Shown here in pieces: positions 1 through 9,177 of a stretch of DNA of 64,000 nt. Position 1 is the stretch's first letter; every line of letters begins with the position of its first letter. Location of the stretch: positions 248,001 to 312,000 of the forward strand of contig NZ_JAKGGD010000004.1 of the NCBI RefSeq assembly GCF_021556615.1, read 5' to 3'. The notes beneath the pieces are model-generated. The model ran no database searches and had not been told where the DNA came from. It saw nothing but the letters and a program-made list of their open reading frames with translations. Position numbers and translations under genes: made by a program. This DNA is from Paracoccus salsus (GTDB lineage Bacteria > Pseudomonadota > Alphaproteobacteria > Rhodobacterales > Rhodobacteraceae).

Positions 1-122
1 TCGGCGATCTCGATCACCATGTTGGGGCCGGGCCCGTCCTCATGGGTCGGGGCCGGCACCTGCGCGAAGGCGACGCCGGCCGACAGACCCAGCGCGGCGG
101 GGATCAGGATCAGCTTACGCAT
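1..122 (-). CDS. Exported peptidyl-prolyl isomerase, N-terminal part only
   Basis: This is the start of a gene that runs off the left edge. The 40 visible codons begin MRKLILIPAALGLSAGVAFA, a clear Sec signal peptide, followed by a short linker and the sequence NMVIEIA, which resembles the first beta strand of a cyclophilin. Its ATG lies inside the last codons of the upstream cyclophilin gene (8 bp overlap), so the two are translationally coupled. Rhodobacteraceae often carry a cytoplasmic and a periplasmic cyclophilin in tandem next to pgk. The fold is inferred from this context and a few residues, because the catalytic part is outside the window. Confidence 0.7.
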   Translation of the reverse strand, partial: MRKLILIPAALGLSAGVAFAQVPAPTHEDGPGPNMVIEIA

Positions 123-621
123 CGGCAGCCACCTTGACCGAGATCATCCGGTCCGGGCTTGCGGGCGGTTCGCCGCGCGCGATCCTGTCGACATGCTCCA
201 TGCCGTCGACGACACGACCATAGACGGTGTATTGCCCGTTCAGGAAGTGGTTGTCCTTGAAGTTGATGAAGAACTGGCTGTTGGCGCTGTTGGGGTTCTG
301 CGACCGGGCCGCCCCCAGCGTTCCGCGGTCATGCGGCAGCTTCGAGAACTCGGCCGGCAGATCCGGCAGGTCCGAGCCGCCGGTGCCCGCACGGCCGGGG
401 TTGTAGTCCTTTTCCATGTTGGCATGCGCCACGTCCCCGGTCTGGGCCATGAAACCCTCGATGACGCGGTGGAAGGCGACATTGTCGTATTTCCCGGCGC
501 GGGCCAGTTCCTTCATCCGCTCGGCATGTTTCGGCGCCACGTCGGACAGCAACTCGACCACGACGGAGCCGTCCTTCAGCTCGATGATGATGGTGTTCTC
601 GGGATCCTTGATCTCGGCCAT
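115..621 (-). CDS. ppiB: Cytoplasmic cyclophilin-type peptidyl-prolyl cis-trans isomerase
   Basis: The 168-residue protein is a single-domain cyclophilin that interconverts cis and trans X-Pro peptide bonds during folding. The family signatures are present: FHRVIEGFMAQTGD around residues 50-65 holds the catalytic Arg and the Phe-Met-Gln pocket, and SANSQFFINF around 110-120 followed by LNGQYTVYGRVVDGM form the substrate groove. There is no signal peptide, so it should be cytosolic. The start follows an AGGAGGGCC ribosome site (minus strand). Its 3' end overlaps the start of an exported paralogue by 8 bp. It is divergent from pgk. Confidence 0.95.
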   Translation of the reverse strand: MAEIKDPENTIIIELKDGSVVVELLSDVAPKHAERMKELARAGKYDNVAFHRVIEGFMAQTGDVAHANMEKDYNPGRAGTGGSDLPDLPAEFSKLPHDRGTLGAARSQNPNSANSQFFINFKDNHFLNGQYTVYGRVVDGMEHVDRIARGEPPASPDRMISVKVAADA

Positions 622-799
622 GCGGCCCTCCTTTGCGATGTTTGCCCCAAGGTCTAGGGGTTCGCGCCGCCAAGGGCAACGCGCAACCCGATCCCGGCGC
701 GATCACGCCCGCGTCAGATCGGAGGGCTTCGGCAGTTGACGATGTCCGCGCCATGCGTGACAACCCATCCCGAAGCCTCACAGCCCGGAGGGACGCGAC

Positions 800-1993
800 A
801 TGGCCCAGTTCAAGACAATCGATGACATGGATCTGGACGGTAAGGTCGTTCTGACCCGCGTGGATCTGAACGTGCCGGTCGAGGATGGCCGGGTTACCGA
901 TGCCACAAGGATCGAGAAGATCGTGCCGACCGTCAAGGACATCCAGGCCCGGGGCGGGATCCCGGTGCTTCTGGCCCATTTCGATCGCCCCAAGGGCAAG
1001 CGTGTGGACAGCATGAGCCTCAGGCAGATCCTGCCGGCGCTCGAGACGGCCCTGGGGCAAGAGGTGGCCTTCGCCGAAGACTGCATCGGCGGTCCGGCCA
1101 AGCGCGTGGTGGCCGGGTTGCAGGCAGGCGATGTCGGGCTGCTGGAGAACACCCGTTTTCACGAGGGCGAGGAGCGCAACGATCCGACCTTCGCCGCCTC
1201 GCTGGCCGCGCTGGGTGGGGCCTATGTCAACGACGCGTTTTCCGCCGCGCATCGCGCCCACGCCTCGACCGAAGGGCTGGCGCGATTGCTGGACGCGGGC
1301 GCGGGGCGTCTGATGGAGGCCGAACTGAAGGCGCTGGACGCCGCGCTTGGCAATGCCCAACGGCCGGTGATGGCGGTGGTCGGCGGGGCCAAGGTCTCGA
1401 GCAAGCTTGATCTGCTGATGAACCTGATCGAGAAGGTCGATCATCTGGTCATCGGCGGCGGCATGGCAAACACCTTCCTGGTGGCCCGGGGGGTCGAGGT
1501 CGGCACGTCGCTGGCCGAACGCGACATGGCCGACACCGCCCGCGCGATCATGCAGAAGGCCGATCAGGGCGGCTGCACGATCCATCTGCCGGTCGATATC
1601 GTCGTTGCCCGCGAGTTCCGGGCCGGGGCCGACAGCGAGGTTCTTGGCGTCGATGACTGTCCGCCGGACGCGATGATCCTGGATGCGGGGCCGCAGACCG
1701 TCGAGGCGCTGACAGCCGCGATGCAGGGCTGCCGGACGCTGATCTGGAATGGTCCGCTGGGGGCGTTCGAGATCGAGCCGTTCGACCGGGCGACCAACGA
1801 AGCGGCGCGGGCCGCGGCGGAACTGACGCGCGCTGGCAGCCTGATTTCGGTCGCCGGTGGCGGCGACACCGTGGCGGCGTTGAACAAGGCCGGGGCGGCG
1901 GCCGACTTTACCTTCATCTCGACAGCCGGCGGGGCCTTCCTGGAATGGATGGAAGGCAAGGAACTTCCCGGGGTGGCCGCGCTGCAGGCCTGA
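800..1993 (+). CDS. pgk: Phosphoglycerate kinase
   Basis: The 397-residue enzyme transfers phosphate between 1,3-bisphosphoglycerate and ADP in glycolysis and gluconeogenesis. Its length is normal for bacterial PGK. The N-terminal substrate domain has [10 protein letters not shown] (near residue 20) and [12 protein letters not shown] (near 60). The hinge and nucleotide domain has [14 protein letters not shown] (near 195) and a C-terminal [12 protein letters not shown] loop. The ATG is preceded by CGGAGGGACGCGAC, a good ribosome site. A TTGACG hexamer at 735-740 in the 178-bp gap to ppiB is a candidate -35 element. The gene ends at a GC-rich stem-loop shared with the convergent next gene. Confidence 0.97.
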   Translation: MAQFKTIDDMDLDGKVVLTRVDLNVPVEDGRVTDATRIEKIVPTVKDIQARGGIPVLLAHFDRPKGKRVDSMSLRQILPALETALGQEVAFAEDCIGGPAKRVVAGLQAGDVGLLENTRFHEGEERNDPTFAASLAALGGAYVNDAFSAAHRAHASTEGLARLLDAGAGRLMEAELKALDAALGNAQRPVMAVVGGAKVSSKLDLLMNLIEKVDHLVIGGGMANTFLVARGVEVGTSLAERDMADTARAIMQKADQGGCTIHLPVDIVVAREFRAGADSEVLGVDDCPPDAMILDAGPQTVEALTAAMQGCRTLIWNGPLGAFEIEPFDRATNEAARAAAELTRAGSLISVAGGGDTVAALNKAGAAADFTFISTAGGAFLEWMEGKELPGVAALQA

Positions 1994-2028
1994 CCGGCGA
2001 ACGGACAGCGTGGATCGCCGATGATGAC

Positions 2029-2054
2029 CCGGGGACGGTCAGGACCGCCCCCGG
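2029..2054. terminator. Stem-loop between the pgk and unknown-gene stops
   Basis: CCGGGG-A-CGGTC, loop AG, GACCG-C-CCCCGG forms an 11-pair hairpin with one A-C mismatch. It lies between two convergent stop codons, so it can act on transcripts from both sides. There is no T run on either side, so this may be only a 3'-end stabilising structure. Confidence 0.5.
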
Positions 2055-2065
2055 TCGCAACGGCA

Positions 2066-2563
2066 TCAGCCCAGCAACCGGCCCAGCAGACCGCCATTGC
2101 CCGAGCCCGCCTGCGTCCCGTCACCGGTTTCGGTCGGCTCGGCGTCGGGCTGGTCAGGCGCCGGTTCGACTTCCGCCTCTGAAGCTTCTTCCGCCTCTGA
2201 AGCTTCGGCCGGTTCAGTCGCGCTGCTGCTGGCCTCGGGCTGTGGCGAATCGCCGGTTTCGGCAGCCGCTTCGGCGGCGTCGCCAGTCTCGGCGGGACTT
2301 TCGGCTTCTGCCGTGGCGGCGTCATTTCGCAGCGCCGCGTTCCGATAGATCATGACCGTGTCGAGCCATTGTTCAAACGACATCGGCACGGAGGTCTTGG
2401 ATTGCACCGCCTCGGTCACGGGCAGTTCCGTGACCCCGCCGGCCGCGGTAATGGGCCGGACGAAGATGCTGCGGTGATCCTGGCCGAAATCGGTCGCGGA
2501 TGTGCTGGTGCCAAGACCGAACAGCGGCAGTTGGTAATGCGCGAGGGAAATATTTGTATACAT
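2066..2563 (-). CDS. Unknown acidic low-complexity protein
   Basis: A predicted 165-residue protein I do not recognise. The first 70 residues (MYTNISLAHYQLPLFGLG onward) look ordered and have no signal peptide. Roughly residues 85-155 are almost entirely Ala, Glu, Pro, Thr and Ser in irregular repeats, so they are probably disordered, and the C-terminus ends GGLLGRLLG, a short amphipathic or hydrophobic tail. The ATG at 2563 was chosen over an upstream one at 2590 because AAGGAGA sits at ideal spacing before it. The codon bias of the tail is typical of the region. It faces pgk tail to tail and is divergent from the aldolase gene. Confidence 0.7.
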   Translation of the reverse strand: MYTNISLAHYQLPLFGLGTSTSATDFGQDHRSIFVRPITAAGGVTELPVTEAVQSKTSVPMSFEQWLDTVMIYRNAALRNDAATAEAESPAETGDAAEAAAETGDSPQPEASSSATEPAEASEAEEASEAEVEPAPDQPDAEPTETGDGTQAGSGNGGLLGRLLG

Positions 2564-2778
2564 TCCGTCTCCTTTCTTGAGGGCCCCCATATTCTGATAT
2601 GCGCATTATTTGCGCCCGAGGCGATTCCCGAATGGTTAAGCTTTTACGAACTGCCATTCCGTCGTTCGGAGGCAGGACCGTATTTCAATCGGCATCGGCC
2701 TGTATTTGTTAGCGTCATCAGCGTTGCCTCCGGGTCTGCGCATGGTATGGAACCGCCATCACAGAGGAGAAGTTTTCC

Positions 2779-3705
2779 ATGCAGATGACCGAGACGGTGC
2801 GGCGGATCCTGGCCAATTATGAAGGCGAGACGCCGGGCGTGAAGGCGCAGCTGGCGCGGATGCTGATGAACGGCAAGCTGGCGGGCACCGGCAAGATGAT
2901 CATCCTGCCCGTCGATCAGGGGTTCGAGCACGGGCCCGCACGGTCCTTTGCGCCGAACCCGGCAGGTTATGATCCGCATTATCACTACCAACTGGCGATC
3001 GATGCCGGGCTGAACGCCTTTGCCGCGCCGCTTGGCATGATCGAGGCCGGGGCCGACCGCTTCGCCGGCCAGATCCCGACGATCCTCAAGGTCAACAGCG
3101 CCAACAGCCTGATGTCCGACACGGCCGGCAAGAACCAGGCGATCACCGCCAGCGTCGATGACGCGCTGCGACTGGGCTGCGCGGCCATCGGCTTCACGAT
3201 CTATCCGGGCAGCGACATGGCGCTGGACATGTTCGAGGAAATCGTCGCGATGCGCCGCGAAGCCGCGGCCAAGGGCGTGGCGACGGTGATCTGGTCCTAT
3301 CCGCGCGGCGAGGCGATCACCAAGGACGGCGAGACCGCCATCGACATCGCCGCCTATGCGGCCCAGATCGCGGCGCTGATCGGCGCGCATGTCATCAAGA
3401 TCAAGCTCAGCACCGATCACCTGATGCTGCCCGAGGCCAAGAAGGTCTACGAGGACAGGCAGATCGACGTCTCGACCCAGGCCAAGCGCGTCGAGCACTG
3501 CATGCAGGCGGCATTCGCCGGTCGGCGCATCGTGGTGTTCTCGGGCGGCGCGGCCAAGGGCGCCGACGCGGTCTATGACGATGCCCGCGCAATCCGCGAT
3601 GGCGGCGGCAATGGCAGCATCATCGGTCGCAACAGCTTCCAGCGGTCCCGCGAGGATGCGCTGGACATGCTGTCGAAGCTTGTCGACATCTACAAGGGTG
3701 GCTGA
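2779..3705 (+). CDS. fbaB: Class I fructose-bisphosphate aldolase, DhnA/archaeal type
   Basis: The 308-residue protein is a Schiff-base (metal-independent) aldolase that cleaves fructose 1,6-bisphosphate to DHAP and glyceraldehyde 3-phosphate. Family marks are IILPVDQGFEHG (residues 41-52), a phosphate-binding GFTIYPGS near 138-145, the lysine strand HVIKIKLSTDH with K207 and K209 (one should form the imine), and a C-terminal VFSGGAAKG phosphate loop. A GAGGAGAAG ribosome site precedes ATG 2779; the in-frame ATG at 2785 is the only near alternative. Together with pgk it gives lower glycolysis. Three inverted repeats follow its stop. Confidence 0.93.
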   Translation: MQMTETVRRILANYEGETPGVKAQLARMLMNGKLAGTGKMIILPVDQGFEHGPARSFAPNPAGYDPHYHYQLAIDAGLNAFAAPLGMIEAGADRFAGQIPTILKVNSANSLMSDTAGKNQAITASVDDALRLGCAAIGFTIYPGSDMALDMFEEIVAMRREAAAKGVATVIWSYPRGEAITKDGETAIDIAAYAAQIAALIGAHVIKIKLSTDHLMLPEAKKVYEDRQIDVSTQAKRVEHCMQAAFAGRRIVVFSGGAAKGADAVYDDARAIRDGGGNGSIIGRNSFQRSREDALDMLSKLVDIYKGG

Positions 3706-3720
3706 AGCCGATCCTGCGGG

Positions 3721-3809
3721 CGCGCCGCTGACGCGGCGCGACGCGATCTGCGCCTGGCGGCGCGGGCGAGGGGGCGCATGCGCCCCCTCTTGCATCCGTT
3801 CGGATGCAA
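3721..3809. terminator. Three consecutive perfect inverted repeats after the aldolase gene
   Basis: Three hairpins lie in series. At 3721-3740, CGCGCCGC-TGAC-GCGGCGCG. At 3768-3789, GAGGGGGCGCA joined to its complement, a 22-bp perfect palindrome. At 3790-3809, TTGCATCCG-TT-CGGATGCAA. The second and third are adjacent with no spacer. They most likely form the transcript end of the aldolase gene. None is followed by a T run. Confidence 0.6.
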
Positions 3810-3933
3810 TTCACCCCCGACTCGCGCAACGCGGCGGCGAAGATGGTCGCATTTGATGTCCCGCGCGGCGATTTGCGGGTTTGCGCGCGGCGAAGGGCAG
3901 GGTTAACTCTGCCCGAGGAATGCGAGGTATCTG

Positions 3934-5961
3934 ATGTCGGACGAACCGCTGGTCATCTTCACGCCCTCGGGCAAGCGGGGTCGGGTTCCGGCTGGCACGA
4001 CGGTGCTGGCCGCAGCCCGTCTGCTGGGCGTCGATCTGGACTCGGTCTGCGGCGGACGCGGCATCTGTTCGAAATGCCAGGTCGAGCCGGGAAGGGGCGA
4101 GTTCGCGAAACATGGCGTCACGGTGGCCGCGGATGCGCTGAGCGGCATCAACGCGGTCGAGGCGCGCTATGACCGCGTTCGGGGACTGCGGCCGGGGCGC
4201 CGGCTGGGGTGCCAGGCGCAGATCCTGTCGGACGCGGTGATCGACGTCCCGCCCGAGAGCCAGTTGCATCGTCAGGTGATCCGCAAATCCGCGGCCGAGC
4301 GGGTGATGACGATGGATCCTGCGGTGCGGCCCTTCTATGTCGAGGTCGTCGCGCCTGATCTTGACGATCCGGCTGGCGATTTCCAGCGCCTGTCGAGGAC
4401 CCTTGCCGAGCAATGGGGGATCGAGGGATTGCGCGCCGATCTGCCGGTTCTGGCACGGATCCAGCAGGTCCTGCGCAAGGCCGAATGGAAGGTGACCGCG
4501 CTGGTTGGCGATGATGGCGGGCAGCGCCCCATCCTGATCGATCTGGTGCCGGGGTTGCTGGAAACGCCGCTTTGCGGGCTGGCGATCGATCTGGGCTCGA
4601 CCACCATCGCCGGACATCTGGTGGCCCTGGACGACGGGCGGGTGCTGGCGTCATCGGGGTTGATGAACCCGCAGATCCGGTTCGGTGAGGATCTGATGAG
4701 CCGCGTCAGCTATGCGATGATGAACGAGGGCGGCGCGGCGGACATGACGGCCTCCGTGCGCGCCGGGCTTGGCCAGCTGGCCCGCAGCCTGGCCGACGAG
4801 GCGGGTGTCGTTCCCGAGCGGATCGTGGATGCCGTTGTCGTCTGCAACCCGGTCATGCACCATCTGGTGCTGGGCATCGATCCGGTGGAGCTGGGCCAGG
4901 CGCCGTTCGCGCCCGCCACCTCGGACGCGATGACTGTCCGGGCGGGCGAGATCGGGTTGCAGATCGCGCCGGCCGCGCGCGCCTATGTGTTGCCGATCAT
5001 TGCGGGCCATGTCGGTGCCGACGCGGCCGCGGTGGTCCTGTCGGAACGGCCGCAGAGATCGGACAAGCCGGTCCTGATCGTCGATGTCGGCACCAATGCC
5101 GAGATCATCCTGGGCGACCGTGACCGCGTGCTGGCCTGCTCGTCTCCGACCGGGCCGGCTTTCGAGGGCGCGCAGATCAGCAGCGGCCAGCGCGCCGCGC
5201 CGGGCGCGATCGAGAGGCTCCGCATCGACCCGCAGACCGGCGAGCCGCGCTTCCGGATCATCGGCGTCGATCCGTGGTCCGACGAACCCGGCTTTTCCGA
5301 GGCAGCCGGCGCGACCGGCATCTCGGGGATCTGCGGTTCGGGGATCATCGAGGCGGTGGCCGAGATGCGGATGGCGGGGATCGTCGATGCAAGCGGCCTG
5401 ATCGGTTCGGCCGCACAGACCGGCACGCCGCGCTGCGTGCCGCAGGGCCGCACCCATGCCTATGTCATTCACGACGGGACCGCGCAGGGCGGGCCGCTGA
5501 TCGCCGTCACGCAGGGCGATATCCGGGCGATCCAGCTGGCGAAATCGGCGCTTTACGCGGGTGCCCGACTGCTGATGGATGAATTCGGCATCGACCGACC
5601 CGACCGGATCGTGCTGGCCGGGGCGTTCGGGGCGCATATCTCGCCGCTGCATGCGCTGGTCCTGGGAATGATCCCGGACTGCCCGCCCGAACGGGTGACC
5701 AGTGCCGGCAATGCGGCCGGCACCGGCGCCCGGATCGCGCTGTGCTCGCGCGCCGCGCGGGCCGAGATCGAGGAGCAGGTGCGCCGCATCACACGTGTCG
5801 AGACCGCGCTCGCGCCGCGCTTTCAGGAACATTTCGTCGCGTCCAACGCGATCCCACATGCCACCGACCCGTTTCCCGCGCTCGCCGGGGTGGTCACCTT
5901 GCCCAATCCGGTCTTCAACGCCGGTGGCGACGCGGACCGTCCGCGCCGGCGCCGCCGCTAG
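3934..5961 (+). CDS. RACo/RamA-like corrinoid activator: [2Fe-2S] ferredoxin plus ASKHA domain
   Basis: The 675-residue protein has an N-terminal plant-type [2Fe-2S] domain with C39, C45, C48 and C93 (C-x5-C-x2-C...C). A linker domain follows, then an ASKHA-type ATPase-like fold (DUF4445) with LAIDLGSTTIAGHL near residue 215 and LIVDVGTNAEI near 380. Proteins of this design (RamA, RACo) reduce inactive Co(II) corrinoid to Co(I) using ATP. In Rhodobacteraceae a homologue is thought to reactivate the split B12-dependent methionine synthase, which lacks the usual MetH activation domain. The pterin-binding partner is probably the gene at 38.9 kb. ATG 3934 follows GAGGTATCTG. Its TAG stop shares a CTAG with the opposing gene. 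Confidence 0.88.
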   Translation: MSDEPLVIFTPSGKRGRVPAGTTVLAAARLLGVDLDSVCGGRGICSKCQVEPGRGEFAKHGVTVAADALSGINAVEARYDRVRGLRPGRRLGCQAQILSDAVIDVPPESQLHRQVIRKSAAERVMTMDPAVRPFYVEVVAPDLDDPAGDFQRLSRTLAEQWGIEGLRADLPVLARIQQVLRKAEWKVTALVGDDGGQRPILIDLVPGLLETPLCGLAIDLGSTTIAGHLVALDDGRVLASSGLMNPQIRFGEDLMSRVSYAMMNEGGAADMTASVRAGLGQLARSLADEAGVVPERIVDAVVVCNPVMHHLVLGIDPVELGQAPFAPATSDAMTVRAGEIGLQIAPAARAYVLPIIAGHVGADAAAVVLSERPQRSDKPVLIVDVGTNAEIILGDRDRVLACSSPTGPAFEGAQISSGQRAAPGAIERLRIDPQTGEPRFRIIGVDPWSDEPGFSEAAGATGISGICGSGIIEAVAEMRMAGIVDASGLIGSAAQTGTPRCVPQGRTHAYVIHDGTAQGGPLIAVTQGDIRAIQLAKSALYAGARLLMDEFGIDRPDRIVLAGAFGAHISPLHALVLGMIPDCPPERVTSAGNAAGTGARIALCSRAARAEIEEQVRRITRVETALAPRFQEHFVASNAIPHATDPFPALAGVVTLPNPVFNAGGDADRPRRRRR

Positions 5962-6431
5962 CCGCGCAGGCCGGTCCGTTTCAGCAGACCCTTGCGCCTG
6001 GCCTCGTAGTAATAGCCACGAGAATACCACGTCACCGTGTCCTCGGGATCGCCCTCGGCGACGAGCCAGGCCCCGCGCAGGTATTTCACCCCGTAGCGCA
6101 GATTGACGTCGGGATGAAGCAGACCGGAAGCCGGACCGCGATAGCCCATCGTCCGGGCGGTCTGTGGCCGGATCTGCATCAATCCGTAATAGGGTCCGTT
6201 GCGCGCCTCGGGGCGGTGGCGCGATTCGCGGATCACCACGCGCTGGACCAACGCGGAGGGCACCTCATAGTGCCGCGCCCAGAAATTGATGCGCGATCGA
6301 AGATAGGGTGTCTCGTTGGCATAAAGCCCGTTGCCTTGCAGCCCTTCGGGCATTTGCGGCCCGCCGCGGCCGCCTGCCTTGCCACAGGCGGCCAGAAGCA
6401 GAAGGCCGCCCAGCAGGCCGCGTCGCCCCAT
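5958..6431 (-). CDS. Lipoprotein lytic transglycosylase (SLT domain)
   Basis: A 157-residue protein from the ATG at 6431. MGRRGLLGGLLLLAAC is a lipoprotein signal with the lipobox cysteine at 16. The rest is a compact SLT/lysozyme-like domain: catalytic Glu69 in VVIRESRHRP, then GLMQIRPQTARTMGY, then a repeated-Tyr C-terminus. Such enzymes cleave the MurNAc-GlcNAc bond of peptidoglycan, releasing 1,6-anhydro ends, in the periplasm. A longer reading frame begins at 6512 but would overlap lpd and place 27 odd residues before the signal peptide. Its stop overlaps the opposing RACo stop in a CTAG. Confidence 0.85.
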   Translation of the reverse strand: MGRRGLLGGLLLLAACGKAGGRGGPQMPEGLQGNGLYANETPYLRSRINFWARHYEVPSALVQRVVIRESRHRPEARNGPYYGLMQIRPQTARTMGYRGPASGLLHPDVNLRYGVKYLRGAWLVAEGDPEDTVTWYSRGYYYEARRKGLLKRTGLRG

Positions 6432-6504
6432 GCCATGCGCGACGTCACCCGGCCGGACAAGGCCCCCCGGCCGCGAGGGCGAGAGGGTCGCCCCCCTGGC
6501 ATGC

Positions 6505-7893
6505 TCAGGCATGGATCGCCCCGTCGCCGCAGGCCAGAGCGGCCTCCCGCACGGCCTCGGACGTGGTCGGGTGGGCGTGGCAGGTCAGGGCCAGATCCTC
6601 GGCCGAAGCCCCGAATTCCATCGCCACGCAGACCTCGTGGATCATTTCGCCGGCGCCCGGACCAACAATGTGGCAGCCGAGGATGCGGTCGGTTTCGGCG
6701 TCGGCGATCATCTTGACGAAGCCATCGGATTGCAGCATCGCCTTGGCGCGGGCGTTACCCATGAACGGGAACTTGCCGACCTTGACCTTGCGCCCCGATT
6801 CCTTCGCGGCCTCTTCGGTCAGGCCGACATTGGCGACCTCGGGTGTGGTGTAGATGACGCCGGGGATGGTGTCGTAGTTCACATGGCCATGCTTGCCGGC
6901 GATCACCTCGGCGACCGCCATGCCTTCGTCCTCGGCCTTGTGGGCCAGCATCGGGCCGGGGATGCAGTCGCCAAGCGCGTAGACGCCCTTGACGCTGGTC
7001 GCCCAGTGCTTGTCGACCTTGACGAAGCCGCGATCGGTCATCTCGACGCCCAGACCGTCCAGCCCCAGCCCTTCGACCTGCGGACGCCGTCCGGTGGCGA
7101 CCAGCACGCAATCCGCCTCGACCGTCTCTTCGCTGTCATCCTTTTTCAGCGCATAGGTGACCCGGGCCTTGCCCTTGACGATTTCGGCCCCCTTCACGGC
7201 GGCGCCGAGGACGAACGTGATGCCCTGCTTGGTCAGGATCTTCTGGAACTGTTTCTGGACCTCGGCATCCATGCCGGGAGTGATGACATCGAGATATTCG
7301 ATCACCGTCACATCGGCGCCAAGGCGGGCATAGACCGAGCCAAGCTCCAGCCCGATCACGCCGGCACCGATCACAACCATCGATTTGGGGATTTTCGGCA
7401 AGGCCAGCGCACCGGTCGAATCGACGATGACGCCACCGGCGTTGTCGACCTCGACCGCTTTCAGGCTGGCCGGGACCGACCCGGTGGCGACGACGATGTT
7501 CTTCGTCTCGTGGACGTCGTCACCGACCTTGACCTTTCCCGGAGCCTCGATGATGGCCCAGCCCTTGAGCCAGTCGATCTTGTTCTTCTTGAACAGGAAT
7601 TCGATGCCCTTGGTGTTGCCGGCGACCGTCTCGGCCTTGTAGCTCTGCATCTTGGTCCAGTCGACCTTCACCTTGGCGCCGGTCAGGCCCATCCGGCCGA
7701 AGTTTTCGTGCGCCTCGTGCAGCATGTGGCTGGCGTGAAGAAGCGCCTTGGAGGGGATGCAGCCCACATTCAGGCAGGTGCCCCCAAGCGTTTCGCGCCC
7801 CTCGACGCAGGCCACTTTCAGGCCAAGCTGCGCGGCGCGGATCGCGCAGACATAACCGCCGGGGCCGGCGCCGATCACGATCAGATCATACAT
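6505..7893 (-). CDS. lpdA: Dihydrolipoamide dehydrogenase (E3)
   Basis: The 462-residue flavoenzyme reoxidises dihydrolipoyl groups of 2-oxoacid dehydrogenases with NAD+. It has the FAD Rossmann motif [12 protein letters not shown] (residues 7-18), the redox disulfide C40/C45 in [13 protein letters not shown], an NAD Rossmann [19 protein letters not shown] near 180-200, and the C-terminal HAHPT catalytic histidine-glutamate pair (CHAHPTTSE). It is the last gene of the mdh-suc block on the minus strand, downstream of sucA and sucB, so it probably serves 2-oxoglutarate dehydrogenase. Two small genes and a repeat-like intergenic element separate it from sucB. Confidence 0.97.
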   Translation of the reverse strand: MYDLIVIGAGPGGYVCAIRAAQLGLKVACVEGRETLGGTCLNVGCIPSKALLHASHMLHEAHENFGRMGLTGAKVKVDWTKMQSYKAETVAGNTKGIEFLFKKNKIDWLKGWAIIEAPGKVKVGDDVHETKNIVVATGSVPASLKAVEVDNAGGVIVDSTGALALPKIPKSMVVIGAGVIGLELGSVYARLGADVTVIEYLDVITPGMDAEVQKQFQKILTKQGITFVLGAAVKGAEIVKGKARVTYALKKDDSEETVEADCVLVATGRRPQVEGLGLDGLGVEMTDRGFVKVDKHWATSVKGVYALGDCIPGPMLAHKAEDEGMAVAEVIAGKHGHVNYDTIPGVIYTTPEVANVGLTEEAAKESGRKVKVGKFPFMGNARAKAMLQSDGFVKMIADAETDRILGCHIVGPGAGEMIHEVCVAMEFGASAEDLALTCHAHPTTSEAVREAALACGDGAIHA

Positions 7894-7916
7894 GTTTCAT
7901 GTCCCTTCTTTCGGTG

Positions 7917-7972
7917 GCGACGGCCGGCGGCTTTGCGCCCCCGGACCCCCGCAGGATATTTGTGGACCAAGG
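7917..7972. repeat. Dispersed GC-rich intergenic repeat, copy 1
   Basis: The sequence GCGACGGCC...GCCCCCGGACCCCCG...GGATATTTGTGGACCAA lies between lpd and the MAPEG gene. A near copy occurs at 27064-27119, with the shared blocks GCGACGGCC, GCCCCCGGACCCCCG and GGACCAA in the same order and orientation. It resembles short intergenic elements I associate with Rhodobacteraceae. It does not encode protein. Confidence 0.6.
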
Positions 7973-7976
7973 CAAG

Positions 7977-8369
7977 TCAGAACAGGCTTGCCAGGATCAT
8001 GACCAGTGTCGCCGCAAAGCCCACGGTCCAGATGACCGAGCGCCACGGCACCCAGCCGAGCACATAGGCCGGTACGTAGGCGGTGCGCGCGACGAGATAG
8101 ATCCACGCGCAGGCCGCTGTCAGGCCGGAGGCCGCGCCGCCGAGCGTGACCAGCACCACCGCGAGTGTGAAGAGGATCAGCCCTTCGAAATGATTGTTCA
8201 GCGCGCGTTGCAGCCTGCCGGCGATACCGCTGAGCGCGGGCGGATCGTCGCGCGGTCCCATCGCCACACTCGGCCCGACCTGGCGATTGGCGGCGATGGA
8301 AAAGGCCGCGAACTGAATTGCCTGCAGCAATCCCGCAAGAGCCAGGACGGTCAGTTCGACGGTCATCAT
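7977..8369 (-). CDS. MAPEG-family integral membrane protein
   Basis: A 130-residue protein with about four hydrophobic segments (residues 5-28, 60-82, 84-100 and 112-130). The loop GRLQRALNNHFEGLILF and the later TAYVPAYVLGWVPWRS are typical of bacterial MAPEG proteins, relatives of microsomal glutathione transferases whose substrates here are unknown. The start is ATG 8369 (or the next codon, 8366), sharing one base with the TGA of the preceding small gene (TGATG), so the two are translationally coupled. It lies between sucB and lpd in the same direction. Confidence 0.85.
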   Translation of the reverse strand: MMTVELTVLALAGLLQAIQFAAFSIAANRQVGPSVAMGPRDDPPALSGIAGRLQRALNNHFEGLILFTLAVVLVTLGGAASGLTAACAWIYLVARTAYVPAYVLGWVPWRSVIWTVGFAATLVMILASLF

Positions 8370-8632
8370 CAGGCCGTCTCGACGAAATGAAAGCTGGTCG
8401 CGGTGACGCCGCCCTGCGCGTTGAAGACGCCCGCCGCCCCGTCCAGATAGTTGCGCGCGGCCGTGGGATTGCCGACATTGAACAGCGCCCAGGCGCTGCG
8501 GTCGTCTTCGCGCCATAGTTGCAGCAGCGACAGGCCGTTATTGCCCCGATCCTCGGCATCCGCGTCGAACGCGGATTTGAAGTCGGCATAGTTCCTGATG
8601 CTGTAGTGGGCGATCATCTGCATCTGGATCAT
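8369..8632 (-). CDS. Small unknown protein between sucB and the MAPEG gene
   Basis: An 87-residue protein with no signal peptide or membrane segment. The pattern IAHYSIRNYADFKSAFDAD...ALFNVGNPTAARNYLDG resembles a dimeric alpha/beta-barrel (ABM-like) fold, but I cannot name a family or function. The start is uncertain among ATG 8632, 8623 and 8617; an AGAGGAA site sits just before 8632. It is coupled to the MAPEG gene by a TGATG junction. Longer frames extending to 9124 contain Arg/Pro/Cys-rich sequence typical of non-coding GC-rich DNA. Confidence 0.7.
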   Translation of the reverse strand: MIQMQMIAHYSIRNYADFKSAFDADAEDRGNNGLSLLQLWREDDRSAWALFNVGNPTAARNYLDGAAGVFNAQGGVTATSFHFVETA

Positions 8633-9177
8633 TTTCCTCTGGTTGTGGCGCGGAACGGCTGGAGATCCGCGCCGGTAAGGGGGTAACGCCCGCGCCGGAC
8701 CGGCAGGCAGGCAGGCGAGGCCGTGGGTCGGTTCCAGCCTGTCGCCCAACGGCGCGACTTGCCTTCGGGTTGCCTTGCGGCGGCGGTTGTCGCGAAATCC
8801 GGTCGGGTCGCGCAGCCGGATCATGCGGTTTCGAGCGGTGTTGCGCAACGCCCGCGAGCGTTGCGCGGGAGGGGGCGCGCAGGACCGGGCGCGTCGGGGC
8901 CGGCAAATGCCGGGTTTCGGGTGGCACCGGGCGTCCACCCGGCGAGCACAGCCTGTGCACAGCACGTACACCGCTTGCGCGCGTTGCGTGGCGGGCTGTG
9001 CAGGATTGCACGGCGACCCCGAGCAAGACGTCCATTCGGTGCGGTCGCGCGGGACCCTCGCGCGACCGGCGACCACGGACCGCCCGGTCGCCTCGGCGGG
9101 CCAGCGATGACCGGGCATGGGCACGCCGTCCGGGATGCATGTCAGGCCTCGATCCGCGCGCAGTGCACCCGCCCTTC
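8633..9177. other. 545-bp gap between sucB and the small unknown gene, with hairpins
   Basis: No convincing gene was seen on either strand. It contains two perfect stem-loops: GCGCAACGC-N6-GCGTTGCGC at 8843-8866 and GGTCGCGCG-N7-CGCGCGACC at 9043-9067. There is also a short CAGG/GGCA run near 8700. The second hairpin is about 110 bp past the sucB stop and may mark the end of the suc transcript, leaving the small gene, MAPEG gene and lpd to a promoter inside this gap. No tRNA, RNase P, SRP or tmRNA signature was found. Confidence 0.6.
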
